A stretch of 45,438 nucleotides of DNA from Fulvitalea axinellae (GTDB taxonomy: Bacteria > Bacteroidota > Bacteroidia > Cytophagales > Cyclobacteriaceae), in NCBI RefSeq assembly GCF_036492835.1, contig NZ_AP025325.1, forward strand, positions 1 through 45,438. The letters run 5' to 3'. A program made the translations under genes and the position numbers. Below are positions 1 through 8,221 of this stretch, piece after piece (the first letter of the stretch is position 1; every line of letters starts with the position of its first letter). The notes beneath the pieces are model-generated. The model ran no database searches. It saw only the letters and a program-made list of their open reading frames with translations, and was not told the origin of the DNA.

Positions 1-199
1 AGAAGATATCAGGCATGTTACCAAGTATTTTTTTCAGTTTTTAAATCCTACGCATAAGCTGGAATTTATGAAAGATTACTCTTCTAACGAGGTTGATCTA
101 GATGGGTGGTATTATATGATCGACTTTTTTGGCCGGGCGGTTGTGGGATTCGGGTATTACCAGTTTATAAGCGCATTCAGAAAACTGGGGAAAGGGTAG
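1..199 (+). CDS. C-terminal end of the beta-helix repeat membrane protein (continues from the window end)
   Basis: Reading from base 2, the frame is open to TAG at 197-199. The frame of the gene starting at 43496 ends the window with two bases (AT) of a codon that base 1 (A) completes as ATA, so the same reading frame continues across the junction. The segment encodes the last ~65 residues. They are rich in aromatics and end in GFGYYQFISAFRKLGKG, a conserved-looking tail found at the end of membrane-associated pentapeptide-like proteins. There is no start codon or upstream signal of its own. See the 43496 entry for the rest. Confidence 0.85.
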   Translation, partial: EDIRHVTKYFFQFLNPTHKLEFMKDYSSNEVDLDGWYYMIDFFGRAVVGFGYYQFISAFRKLGKG

Positions 200-242
200 G
201 GATTTAGACTGTGAAAATTATCGGATGATCATTCTAGATCCA

Positions 243-462
243 GTGTAGCCAAAGAGGCGTTGCGGATGTGGTAAACGGAGGATCTTGAGGGGCTATTTCC
301 TGTTGATAAAATATAGCACGACCGTCGAAATCATTAATACGGTTAACGCGATTATCCCTATCCTGTGATAAGTTGACATATCCCCAAAGCCGTACCGGAT
401 AAGGTGATAGATTGAATAGGCTGACAGGAAAATGAATAACGCTACTATAGGCTTGCTAATGG
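243..462. repeat. 220-bp direct repeat, copy 1 (partner at 3708-3927)
   Basis: About 95% identical (roughly 11 mismatches over 220 positions, counted by eye) to 3708-3927, in the same orientation. Homology starts at GTGTAGCCAAAGA and stops abruptly after GCTTGCTAATGG. The two copies bracket the subtilase gene. The repeat contains most of a small membrane-protein gene, which is complete only in copy 2. Confidence 0.95.
293..462 (-). pseudogene. Truncated copy of the small two-helix membrane protein at 3758-3940
   Basis: The reverse strand encodes the same sequence as the 3758-3940 protein from about residue 5 to the end, including the segment around YHLIRYGFGDMSTYH. The homology ends at 462. 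Upstream of that, the frame has no ATG, GTG or TTG before a TGA stop (about 20 codons up), so the start codon is missing. It is probably a by-product of the duplication that made the 220-bp repeats. Confidence 0.7.
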
Positions 463-541
463 TTTCAGGGTTTTCATGTTTCTTCGGTTTTAATCTGATA
501 GATCAGGACCGGGGTGTTTTTCCCGGCCCCGATTACTTTGT

Positions 542-2923
542 TTATTTCTGGATCACGACCCGTTTGGTATTTGTTACTCCGTTAACTGTTATGCGCAGAT
601 AATAGGTCCCTTCCGGAAGCCCCAAGACAGGCAAGCTGATTTGTTCTTCAGACGTTTTCTCTTCCCTTAATTTAAACCCTTTTTCGCTTAACAGCTCTAC
701 GGTGGCCTGGCGGTTCCAGGGACCCGAAAGGCGGGCGGTTTGAGCCGTTGATTTTGTCGATGACGGATAGTTTATGTTTATATCGATCGATTGCCCTGTT
801 ACTGGGTTGGGATAAACTTGAAATGGTTCAAAACCACCGCCACCGTTATCACAGTCCTCTGCGGTGACAATAATAATACCTTCTTCTGTACCACAAGAGT
901 TAGTCGAGGTGACAGTTAGCTTGTACCACCCCGGTTCGCTTGCAGCCATTCTTAAGAGGTCTCCTGGCTTTGCATATTTTGTCACTCTCAGGTTTGAACT
1001 ATTCGAGACAAACTTATAGGTGCATCCTTCTATTGATTCCGGAAGTCTGTATTCTTGCCCAGAATGTCGGGAACAAATCACTGGGTTTATCTCGATAAAG
1101 CCAGAGGGCTTTCCAATCCAAATTTCTTTCCTGAACTTTATCCCGTGAATATTGGCTTGGACCCATCCGTAGTTTGAAGTTCCATTTTGAATTTTAACGG
1201 TACAGGAGGTTGTCCCGTTTCCGGAAACGAATTGGAATGTAGGGCTTACTGTCCAGACGATAGAGGAGTTTAATGTTGAAGGCAATCCCGTAAGGGTATA
1301 TGTGCCTCCAGTATGGCAGATAAGTTCTGGGCCCGTAATTTCGAGTTCCCTCTTTATGGCTTCCTCTACTGCTTTTACAGCATTCACTCTGCCATATCCC
1401 ATCTCATTATTCCAAGTGCCGTTAGGGTGCCCTGATGTTGTTTTATAGCTATAACTGCCTACTTTGTCAGACGTGTTTTCTAGAATTCGTCTTACTTCCT
1501 TGTGAGTCAAGTTTGGGTTCGCCGATAAGATTAATGCCACAGCCCCAGCCGCGTTAGGGCAAGCAGAAGATGTTCCGTTAAAATCTGACATATGATCTTC
1601 CGATCTATAACCGGAGGACCCTGAAATATCCGTTGTATAGATCTTAACTCCAGGCGCAACGACATCGAGTTTACTTCCATAGCAACTACCCCATTTGTTC
1701 TCACCATCACAGGAGGAGGGGGACTTTCGCTTATCACACATTGAGCTGGCGCCTACCGCAATGGCGTTGTCTGCGTATGCTGGGAAACTCACATCATTAT
1801 TGCTATTGCCCGATGAGAATAGAACAATGGCCCCTTTCCCGTTTCTGCCATTATTCACAGCATTATTAATGGCGTTATTGATGACACTGGAATATGGTCC
1901 TCCTCCGTAAGAATTGCTTAAAACATCCGCTCCGTTTTGCCAAGCCCAGTTAATTCCTTGAGCTATCCAGCTGTTACTAGTTACCCAAGCCCTTCTGCTA
2001 TCTCTTAAAGGATAGCCATTGGTGTATGCGATTCTTACAGGGATCACTTTTGCGTTATAAGCGACACCCGCTACACCTTCTCCATTATTTGCTACAGCGG
2101 CGACGATTCCCGCACAGGCGGTCCCATGCGCATCGTCATTCGCTTCATTAGGCGCGCCATTTGAACCGTTACCCGTAGCATCATATCCACTCAAAAGGTT
2201 GCTTGTCAAATCTGTATGGGACAAATCCACCCCCTCATCGATTACCGCCACTTTAATTCCTGCGCCTGTTTTGTATCGCCAAGCGAGATCTACATCCATA
2301 TCCGCATCTACGTTCCCTCCGAGATACCCTTGGTTATTGATGGACCATTGGTTAGGGAAGTAAGAATCATTGGTGTGCGGTTTAATCAGTCGGATAAAGT
2401 TTGGTTCCGCAAATTCTACCTGATCGTTCTTTTCGAGTTTGTCTATCAGTTCAAAAAGTTGGGTTGTTTGCAAATCAAGTTTCACGAGGTACAGATGTTC
2501 ATCAAACTGATCTGGTTCGTAGGTAAAAGATATGCCTTTCAACAGCTTAGACAAACTTCCTTTGTTTTTCAGTTTGATGTGCAACTCGCCTTTGGCTATT
2601 TGACGGGTCCCGTCCTTATAAATCAAAACGGGTTCTATTCTATTAGTCCCGGTTGTGGCTTTACTTCTTAAAGACTGAACATTACTACCGTTCAATGCTG
2701 ATATCTTTAACACTCCCGAATTATTAGACAATTTTTCAAAATTCATTTTTGAATTTGAATTTGCCCGAAGGGTTGACTTTTGGCTTGTGGCGAATTCCAC
2801 ATACACTTCCTCTTGGGAAACAGTAAACTCAATGTTTTTGCCTTGATGTCGATAGCCTAATTTCTCTTGGGCATATAAAGAAAAAGACCACGAAAAAAAC
2901 AAAACAAATAAAAAACTTCTCAT
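542..2923 (-). CDS. Secreted S8 subtilisin-like protease with T9SS sorting domain
   Basis: A 793-residue serine endopeptidase. The start used is the ATG at 2923, because it gives a clean signal peptide (MRSFLFVLFFSWSFSLYAQ). An ATG 12 codons upstream would put extra residues before it. Residues ~20-185 look like a propeptide. The peptidase S8 core follows, with catalytic Asp229 (VAVIDEGVD), His266 (DDAHGTACAG), oxyanion Asn373 (SSGN) and Ser452 (NGTSSACP). After the core come an Ig/PKD-like region opening with ITGPELICHTGG, a second beta domain, and a C-terminal type A sorting domain (FQVYPNPVTG to GTYYLRI...KRVVIQK). The sorting domain predicts export through the outer membrane by T9SS and surface attachment or release. 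Direct repeats of 220 bp flank the gene. It could feed peptides to the plasmid's SusCD importer, but this is an inference. Confidence 0.93.
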   Translation of the reverse strand: MRSFLFVLFFSWSFSLYAQEKLGYRHQGKNIEFTVSQEEVYVEFATSQKSTLRANSNSKMNFEKLSNNSGVLKISALNGSNVQSLRSKATTGTNRIEPVLIYKDGTRQIAKGELHIKLKNKGSLSKLLKGISFTYEPDQFDEHLYLVKLDLQTTQLFELIDKLEKNDQVEFAEPNFIRLIKPHTNDSYFPNQWSINNQGYLGGNVDADMDVDLAWRYKTGAGIKVAVIDEGVDLSHTDLTSNLLSGYDATGNGSNGAPNEANDDAHGTACAGIVAAVANNGEGVAGVAYNAKVIPVRIAYTNGYPLRDSRRAWVTSNSWIAQGINWAWQNGADVLSNSYGGGPYSSVINNAINNAVNNGRNGKGAIVLFSSGNSNNDVSFPAYADNAIAVGASSMCDKRKSPSSCDGENKWGSCYGSKLDVVAPGVKIYTTDISGSSGYRSEDHMSDFNGTSSACPNAAGAVALILSANPNLTHKEVRRILENTSDKVGSYSYKTTSGHPNGTWNNEMGYGRVNAVKAVEEAIKRELEITGPELICHTGGTYTLTGLPSTLNSSIVWTVSPTFQFVSGNGTTSCTVKIQNGTSNYGWVQANIHGIKFRKEIWIGKPSGFIEINPVICSRHSGQEYRLPESIEGCTYKFVSNSSNLRVTKYAKPGDLLRMAASEPGWYKLTVTSTNSCGTEEGIIIVTAEDCDNGGGGFEPFQVYPNPVTGQSIDININYPSSTKSTAQTARLSGPWNRQATVELLSEKGFKLREEKTSEEQISLPVLGLPEGTYYLRITVNGVTNTKRVVIQK

Positions 2924-2959
2924 AGCACATTTTTTTAATGAAAAAAAGATATAAAACAT

Positions 2960-3707
2960 ATGTATTTATGTGTTTTTTAAATAAAAAACAGCAACAAATG
3001 CATAGATAGAACAGAAGGGGATTAGGCTGAGTATGAATCTATAATCCACTTTAATAAACAAAACCTCTGCTTAATAAGCGGAAATAAATACTGTCTAGAG
3101 CATAGTTCCCACCTCCAAAAATTCAGACTGAACCCTTATATCTTCTCTACCAAATGGTGGATCAAAATGATGGGGTCTTGGTGTTTTAAGTTTGTTTCCG
3201 TTGTATATACTCCGTTAACACCCTCAGTCGTAAAATTGCCTTACACCCTAAAATTACCGACTTTGATATAGCATATCTTTCACTCTTGAGACGGAGAGAG
3301 AAATTCACTCTCATTGTAAGAAATCATAAGGGTAATGGATAAAAATATATATGATAGCGATTGTATCACATTATCAATGATGCTATTCCTTAACAAAGGA
3401 TTATAATTAAAAACAAATAAACAATATTATTGTGTAATTATTTAAAAATAAGCACGTAATAAGACAAATAAATCACACTGATTACTTAGCTAATAAAACT
3501 TAGGATGTTAGGTAATTAGTAACGGGATACTTACTCGATACGTAATGGTAAACAATATCAACAGAGAAAAATATGAGGCAATTTATCACCATAATGGAGG
3601 TGAGCATTAAGGGTGTTTGCAAATGCTTTTTTTGATGAGGTAAGCTTCGGATACATTGAAAAAGTGTGGGCGTATGAACAGCAAGAAAGATCCGTTTGTT
3701 TCTCTAG
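2960..3707. other. Gene-free AT-rich spacer upstream of the protease
   Basis: About 750 bp with no convincing ORF on either strand. It is AT-rich, especially at 3400-3500. It presumably holds the promoter of the subtilase, but no confident TTTG / TAnnTTTG pair could be fixed. No strong hairpin or repeat was seen before the 220-bp repeat begins at 3708. Confidence 0.6.
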
Positions 3708-3927
3708 GTGTAGCCAAAGAAGCGTTGCGGTTATGGTAAACGGAGGGTCTTGAGCGGCTATTTCCTGTTGATAAAATATAGCACGACCGTCGAAATCATT
3801 AATACGGTTAATGCGATCATCCCTATCCTATGGTAAGTTGACATATCCCCAAAGCCGTACCGGATAAGGTGATAGATTGAATAGGCTGACAGGAAAATGA
3901 ATAACGCTACTATAGGCTTGCTAATGG
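3708..3927. repeat. 220-bp direct repeat, copy 2 (partner at 243-462)
   Basis: Same orientation as copy 1 and about 95% identical by eye. This copy contains the small membrane protein ORF with its start codon just outside the repeat (3940), so it is the likelier parent. Its first part (AAGCGTTGCGGTTATGG) resembles the loop of the 10297-10339 hairpin, hinting at a wider repeat family. Confidence 0.95.
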
Positions 3928-3940
3928 AGTATTTCAGCAT
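3758..3940 (-). CDS. Small two-helix membrane protein, 60 aa
   Basis: It encodes MLKYSISKPIVALFIFLSAY followed by a short polar loop (residues ~24-38, containing a conserved-looking RYGFGDMSTYHR stretch), then a second hydrophobic helix and a C-terminal NRK. This gives two predicted inner-membrane helices. Family not recognised. A second, start-less copy lies at 293-462. The high conservation between copies (several differences are silent) mildly supports coding. Alone between the subtilase and a lipoprotein, it gives no contextual clue to function. Confidence 0.5.
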   Translation of the reverse strand: MLKYSISKPIVALFIFLSAYSIYHLIRYGFGDMSTYHRIGMIALTVLMISTVVLYFINRK

Positions 3941-4165
3941 TGTTATAAGTTTACGGTGAACTCCCTTTTAAAGTCTAGTCCAAAGAAATAGTTATATTTT
4001 CTTTCCGCAAGATTAATTCATGTAGTGCTCAGACAACCCAAGGGTTATTGTCACAACTTTCGGGGCGGAGGCCGGTATCAATCGAAACTTTCTACTTTGA
4101 TGAACCTTTTTGAAATACGTTTCATCCTCAAAACAAGGTTTTTACGAGCGTTTTAAAATTGTATA

Positions 4166-4627
4166 TCAACTGGTTAGGCATCTAATAAATTTGAAGTCAT
4201 TACGGGTGACTTTTCCGGATTCCACCGTTATCCTGTCATGGTTCCATCCGTGCTCGTCGAGATGTTCGTCCACATAAAGGACTATGTATTCACCGGCCTC
4301 CAGAGCTACAGCATATTCGCCTTTTTTGACTTGGGTGGCTACCGCTTGGCTCAGGACGTTTTTGATGGTTTGATAAGCGTCGACGGGGGATATGTCTTTG
4401 ATTGCTTCTTTGTAAGCGACGGCCGGGAAAAAATACAGTACGCCATCGTAAGGGGCAGTCTCTATTTTGGGCGGGGGCATGGAGTGGAAACAGTCACCGG
4501 CTCCATAGGTCGCCAATCCGTAAAATCCCGTTTCGAATTCGGGTTTGGCTATGTCGTTGTCGCTATCACATCCGAGCATTATCAGCGCCATTACGCCGAG
4601 GATCAGAGTTTGTTTTAGGGTTTTCAT
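4166..4627 (-). CDS. Putative lipoprotein, 153 aa
   Basis: The N-terminus MKTLKQTLILGVMALIMLGC is a lipoprotein signal with lipobox LMLGC. Cys20 is followed by DSDND, acidic residues typical of surface export of Bacteroidota lipoproteins. The rest is a compact acidic domain containing GAGDCFHSMPPP and an EAGEYIVLYVDEHLDEHGWN stretch, reminiscent of small beta-sandwich carrier-like domains. Family not recognised. Same strand as the DUF6252-like lipoprotein upstream (205 bp gap); the two may be co-transcribed. Confidence 0.75.
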   Translation of the reverse strand: MKTLKQTLILGVMALIMLGCDSDNDIAKPEFETGFYGLATYGAGDCFHSMPPPKIETAPYDGVLYFFPAVAYKEAIKDISPVDAYQTIKNVLSQAVATQVKKGEYAVALEAGEYIVLYVDEHLDEHGWNHDRITVESGKVTRNDFKFIRCLTS

Positions 4628-4832
4628 TTTAAGCTTATATCATAAGTAGTCCAAAGTAAATAGTAAAGCGTAAAGAGACTGCTCTGTAAAAAGCTAAAGC
4701 CATATAGACCAACAGGTTAAATCTTCAAGCATTCTTCCGAAACATAAACTATTTTACCGGATGTACTTAGTTAAAAATAACCGCTTATAGCGGAGTTAGA
4801 TTATCAAAAAACACTTGTCCAATACGAGCCAT

Positions 4833-5372
4833 TCAATCGGGCAATTGCCCGACAAGAGCCACGTCGAAACGGCCTTTGCGAACTTCTGCTTTTTCTCCAG
4901 AAGGATTAACGGCGTCGAATTCGAAGGTGCCAGAAAGGATTTCCTCTTTGTTGTCGAATCGGGTGATCTTTACACTTCCAGACAAAGAGGTGTCAGTAAC
5001 GTAGAGTCCTGTAGAACCCCAAGCAGGACGGGTCGGGTGGATACTGTAATCTGTCAGATGTTGGTCCGTCCCAAGGGAAAACACCCTCGTTCCGGATAAC
5101 AGGCTGTCATAGTTGATCCCCAAAACCACCACGCCGAATTTATCCCGGTCAATGTTTAAGCCCGTAATGTGTATCTCCCTTACCATGTCATGGTAATATT
5201 GCGCGTCTACCGACTTTTTGGTCAAGCCTCCCTTCACCCTAAACTCATCGCCGTTGATATAGCAACCGAAGGTGTTCTTACCATCGGTAGTGGGATCTGG
5301 GAATTCCTCATCATTGCAGGACACCGCCATAAGGAAAAGGGACAATAAGATATATGAAAGTGACTTTTTCAT
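4833..5372 (-). CDS. Lipoprotein resembling the DUF6252 family, 179 aa
   Basis: Lipobox MAVSC with Cys19 followed by NDEEFPD. The mature part begins NTFGCYINGDEFRVKGG and ends with ILSGTFEFDAVNPSG...VRKGRFDVALVGQ. That pattern (a new chain opening with a G-x-x-F strand and closing with GTFEF ... GRFD) is typical of DUF6252-like secreted beta-barrel proteins of Bacteroidota, whose function is unknown. The family call is from memory of the pattern, not a search. A type B palindromic element lies about 80 bp upstream of its start. Confidence 0.75.
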   Translation of the reverse strand: MKKSLSYILLSLFLMAVSCNDEEFPDPTTDGKNTFGCYINGDEFRVKGGLTKKSVDAQYYHDMVREIHITGLNIDRDKFGVVVLGINYDSLLSGTRVFSLGTDQHLTDYSIHPTRPAWGSTGLYVTDTSLSGSVKITRFDNKEEILSGTFEFDAVNPSGEKAEVRKGRFDVALVGQLPD

Positions 5373-5450
5373 ACTACTTCCTGTTCTTATTCCTTAACAA
5401 TTACACTCTTTTTTAACAAAAATCAACATAAATCCGTGGTGTTTTTTGCG

Positions 5451-5493
5451 GGACCATCCGCATGGGGAGACGGGGCATGCCCGTGTCTCTACG
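5451..5493. repeat. Type B palindromic element, copy B1
   Basis: Leader GGACCATCCGC, then GGGAGACGGGGCATGCCC and GTGTCTCTACG. The arms GAGAC/GTCTC flank a GGGCATGCCC palindrome. It lies between divergent genes (lipoprotein leftward, 5662 rightward). Confidence 0.85.
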
Positions 5494-5507
5494 TTGATCA
5501 TTGGTTT

Positions 5508-5572
5508 GGAGAGGCTGGAGCCTCTGTTTAGGGGGAATCACAAGGTCGGAACCTTGCGATGGCCGGGGTTTG
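5508..5572. repeat. Double-hairpin element, GAGGCTGGAGCCTC variant (type C1)
   Basis: First hairpin GAGAGGCTGGAGCCTCT, then TCACAAGGTCGGAACCTTGCGA, the same second hairpin found in the type A elements. A related copy is at 6238-6292. Confidence 0.8.
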
Positions 5573-5661
5573 TGCAATTCAAAAATGCGAAATCAAGAAG
5601 TTGTTAAACAACAATTTTTTAATGAAAATAAAATCAAAATTGCAGTAAAATACTTAGCCGA

Positions 5662-5997
5662 ATGATCGATTTAATTAAAACAGAAGTTCTTGATCAGGCA
5701 ATTAGTGATGATGATCTACAAGCCTATTCGAACTCTTCAATCCATGGAGCTGCAGATGTTTATTATAAGTATTTTCTAATTTTAGAATATTTTGGGTACA
5801 AAATAGACAATACTGCCTTGGAGGTATACTACAATAAGTATTACTGGTTTTTAAGACATCTAGTTCAGATGCAAAATTTGCAAGGGTATGACGCCGGTTT
5901 AGAACAACAAGAATTTATAATTTTAGAGGAAGGAGAAAGCTATGACGATATTAATTGGGATATCGTTGAGTCAATATCAAATAATTTAAAAACATGA
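5662..5997 (+). CDS. Hypothetical acidic protein, 111 aa (immunity-like size and composition)
   Basis: Starts at ATG 5662 (MIDLIKTEVLDQAISDDDL) and ends in a strongly acidic tail with DINWDIVESISNNLKT. No signal peptide or transmembrane segment. It is probably alpha-helical, with a Tyr-rich centre (YYKYFLILEYFGYKID). AT-rich compared with the neighbouring rep gene. The upstream AT-rich stretch carries the palindrome TTGTTAAACAACAA (about 5602-5615). Family not recognised; small acidic cytosolic proteins of this kind are often immunity or antitoxin proteins, but nothing here proves it. Confidence 0.6.
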   Translation: MIDLIKTEVLDQAISDDDLQAYSNSSIHGAADVYYKYFLILEYFGYKIDNTALEVYYNKYYWFLRHLVQMQNLQGYDAGLEQQEFIILEEGESYDDINWDIVESISNNLKT

Positions 5998-6237
5998 TAT
6001 AGTTTATATTTTCCTTTAGGTCAAGCATCCAGTGTCGAGACTCGGTTAGGGATCCCTTTCGTTTTTATTATTCGGGGTATTTTCATATAAATCACAGTTC
6101 TTGGGCAATTTTTTTTGCGTCGTGGTTCGGGATGCTGTATTCGGCCCTGTTTCGCGTTGTGACCGCGTGTTTTGGTTTTTGTTTGTCTCTGGGTGTTTTT
6201 GGGCTGTTTGCGCGTTGGAGGGGCGTTTCTGGACGTT

Positions 6238-6292
6238 TGGAGAGGTTTGAGTCTCTGTTTAGGAAGTATCATAAGGTTGAAACCTTGTGATA
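6238..6292. repeat. Double-hairpin element, type C2
   Basis: GGAGAGGTTTGAGTCTC followed by TCATAAGGTTGAAACCTTGTGA. Compared with C1, both stems are changed but pairing is largely kept (GGCTGGAGCC versus GGTTTGAGTC; CACAAGGT...CCTTGCG versus CATAAGGT...CCTTGTG). It is followed closely by the hairpin cluster upstream of the origin. Confidence 0.75.
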
Positions 6293-6340
6293 GTCTGTTT
6301 TCTTCCCGTTTTTTTTCGGTTTGAAAGGTAATCAGAAAAA

Positions 6341-6493
6341 GGGGGGTATTGGGGGGAATCCCCCTGATATAGGCGCAGGAGAGGAGGCTATGGCCGACGA
6401 GCCGGAGACGTGGACAGAAAGTGGCCTTAGCCGTTTTGTTTTTTGGCCACTTTCCCTTGAACAGACGGCGGGGGTTCGGGGGTAAGGCCCCCG
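6341..6493. other. Cluster of three strong stem-loops upstream of origin 1
   Basis: 6351-6364: GGGGGG-AAT-CCCCC. 6418-6453: AAAGTGGCC pairs perfectly with GGCCACTTT across an 18-nt loop. 6477-6493: CGGGGG-TAAGG-CCCCCG. No gene covers 6000-6650. They could be terminators, a structured RNA, or single-strand initiation signals near the origin; the sequence does not decide. A GCGCGTGCGCGC palindrome follows at about 6550, then an AT-rich run (6566-6600). Confidence 0.6.
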
Positions 6494-6654
6494 TGCGTTT
6501 CGGTTGAGTTGTGTAGGGATTTATTTGAAGGGTTAGGGTTGCCTGTACGCGCGTGCGCGCTATAGTTGTTTTTTTGTTTTATATGTTTTATTGTTTTCGG
6601 TGGTTGTAAGACGCTGTTTTACAGATTATTGTGAAGCTAAAGGTTAGACGAGAT

Positions 6655-6850
6655 ACGTTTAAAGTATAGGGATTGTACGTTTAAAGTATAGGGATTGTAC
6701 GTTTAAAGTATAGGGATTGTACGTCAACACAAACGAATTATTAAAAAAGAGCAACCTACATGCCGTTAAGGGTAAGGGATTGTACGTTAAAAGTGGGTAA
6801 AAAGCTTAAAAAATAGGGTAAATCGGATTGAAAGGTAAGGGATTGTACGT
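6655..6850 (+). other. Replication origin 1: iterons
   Basis: Three perfect tandem 22-bp units begin at 6655, 6677 and 6699, each starting ACGTTTAAAG and ending GGGATTGT. Two further core copies of TAAGGGATTGTACGT lie at about 6774-6786 and 6836-6850. Direct repeats of one helical-turn multiple immediately upstream of a Rep_3 initiator are the hallmark of theta-replicating iteron plasmids. The AT-rich block 6566-6600 (TTTTTTTGTTTTATATG) and 6731-6752 are candidate unwinding elements. No clear DnaA box was seen. Confidence 0.92.
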
Positions 6851-6857
6851 ATACTTG
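6827..6857 (+). promoter_or_regulatory. Putative rep promoter overlapping the last iteron
   Basis: ATTG at 6827-6830 and TATACTTG at 6850-6857, spaced 19 nt, approximate the Bacteroidota -33 (TTTG) and -7 (TAnnTTTG) elements. They lie 55 nt before the rep start. The spacer holds the fifth iteron core, so Rep binding there would repress its own gene. Confidence 0.4.
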
Positions 6858-6876
6858 GGGAAAGTTGGGTGAGGTG

Positions 6877-6883
6877 ACGTACA
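6877..6883 (-). promoter_or_regulatory. Inverted half-iteron (candidate Rep operator)
   Basis: ACGTACA is the reverse complement of TGTACGT, the core end of the iterons, and lies 30 nt before the rep start. Inverted iteron halves at rep promoters are bound by Rep dimers for autorepression in Rep_3 plasmids. The match is short. Confidence 0.4.
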
Positions 6884-6912
6884 TTTTCTACCCCTAAAAC
6901 CGAAGGAACCCC

Positions 6913-8118
6913 ATGATCAAGGAAGATACGGAAGTAGGCGAATACAGGGTGACGAAATCGAACAAGATTTTGCCCAGGAAGAAGGAGCCTTTTACGCTGA
7001 TCCAACAGCGGGCGATAGCGATAGCGATTAGCCAAATCCGGATTGAGGATACGGAGCTGAAGCCGCAGAAGGTGGAGATGCGCCGGGTGTTGGGCCTGGG
7101 GCCCGAGGAGAGTATGAGCGGGGCGCAGTATACGCGGACGAGGGAGTCGCTGATGCAGTTGACGAGGACGTCGATAGAGTATGTGCGGGATCCGAACGAT
7201 CCGGGGAGCGCTTTCCGGTCGGTGAACTTTATCAGCGAGGTGAACCGCGAGGAGAATTCGGCGTACGTGACGATTCATTTCGCACCGGCGGTGAAGGATT
7301 TTTTGTTGGGGCTAAGGAGCAATTTCACGAGTTATTCGCTGAAGTATGTCTATGACTTCCGGTCGACGTCGTCGCTGATCGTGTACGAGCTGTGCAAGCA
7401 GTATGAGCGCAAGGGCAAGCGTATAGTGTCGTTGGACCTGTTCAGGAAATATACGGTGGTGGAAGACAAGTATCCGAAGTTTTCGCAACTGAGGAAGTGG
7501 GTGATCGAGCCGGCGCTGAGGGATATCAACGAGCTTTCGGACATTAGGGTGGAATTGGAAACGAAGCGCAAGGGCCGTGCGGTGAATACGCTGATTTTTC
7601 ATATCAGGCCCGCGGCGGGTAGCCGGCCGTCCATAGCCGAGGAAGCGGAAAGGCCCAAACCGAAAAGGAAGGCGAAGCCCGTGGCCGTGGCTGAGCCGGA
7701 GCCGGTAGTTTTGGAGCCCGCTGAGGCCATGGAAGCGCCTGTGTGGGACGTGGACTTGCCGGAGGGGGAGAAAGCCTCTGAGGAGGCGCTGGAGAGAGCG
7801 AAAGACGCGTATGGCGAGTACTATGAGCGGAGCCGTACAGAGTGGCTGAGGAAGATTACGCGTGAGGATAAGGTGGCTTTTGCGGAGTACGCCCAGGATC
7901 CGGAAACGGAGGGGCATTGGCGGGACTTGTTGGCGAAGCTGAAGGCTGGCCCGGATATGGCGGATTGGAAGCGGTTCGCCGGTTTTGTGATTATGAGACG
8001 GGGGAACGAGAGGGAGAGGCGTTGGCTGGATATGGACCTGTATCTGGAGGATTGGCTGACGGAGGAAAGGGAGCCTGCGTTGGAGGATATTGTGGGGCAA
8101 CTGGTTGGGGATTTTTGA
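6913..8118 (+). CDS. rep: Rep_3 (RepB-like) plasmid replication initiator, 401 aa
   Basis: It binds the iterons at 6655-6850 and opens the origin. Residues ~20-225 show the two winged-helix domains of Rep_3 initiators: LTQQRAIAIAIS-like opening (FTLIQQRAIAIAISQI), TSIEYV and FISEVN strands, VKDFLLGLRSNFTSYSLKYVYDF, and the recognition region LRKWVIEPALRDINE with VELETKRKGRAV. The C-terminal ~175 residues are an acidic then helical extension, longer than the usual family length (about 230-330), of unknown role. AAGGAA lies 7 nt before the ATG. Visibly GC-richer than the cassette genes. It is one of two Rep_3 genes on this plasmid. Confidence 0.93.
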   Translation: MIKEDTEVGEYRVTKSNKILPRKKEPFTLIQQRAIAIAISQIRIEDTELKPQKVEMRRVLGLGPEESMSGAQYTRTRESLMQLTRTSIEYVRDPNDPGSAFRSVNFISEVNREENSAYVTIHFAPAVKDFLLGLRSNFTSYSLKYVYDFRSTSSLIVYELCKQYERKGKRIVSLDLFRKYTVVEDKYPKFSQLRKWVIEPALRDINELSDIRVELETKRKGRAVNTLIFHIRPAAGSRPSIAEEAERPKPKRKAKPVAVAEPEPVVLEPAEAMEAPVWDVDLPEGEKASEEALERAKDAYGEYYERSRTEWLRKITREDKVAFAEYAQDPETEGHWRDLLAKLKAGPDMADWKRFAGFVIMRRGNERERRWLDMDLYLEDWLTEEREPALEDIVGQLVGDF

Positions 8119-8142
8119 GTTTTTTTGGGTGTGATTGTGTGC

Positions 8143-8207
8143 TCATCCGTAGTGGCAGGTAAGAACCTGCCGGTAGGGGTGGTCACAAGGTCGGAACCTT
8201 GCGACGG
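8143..8207. repeat. Type A double-hairpin element, copy A1
   Basis: CATCCG leader, hairpin GGCAGGTAAGAACCTGCC (8154-8171), then TCACAAGGTCGGAACCTTGCGA (about 8183-8204). It starts 24 nt after the rep stop codon, a position suited to a transcript end. Confidence 0.9.
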
Positions 8208-8221
8208 CTTAGGCTATTTTG

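Noticed and set aside
6021-6272. 83-codon minus-strand frame
   Set aside because: Runs through the C2 double-hairpin element, with a low-complexity basic product and no start context.
6655-6724. Tandem 22-bp repeats as a CRISPR array
   Set aside because: The units are directly abutting with no spacers and lie beside a Rep_3 gene; they are iterons.
7312-8100. Long open frames antisense to the first rep gene
   Set aside because: Arg/Pro/Leu-rich products opposite a clear Rep_3 gene in GC-rich DNA; typical antisense artefacts.
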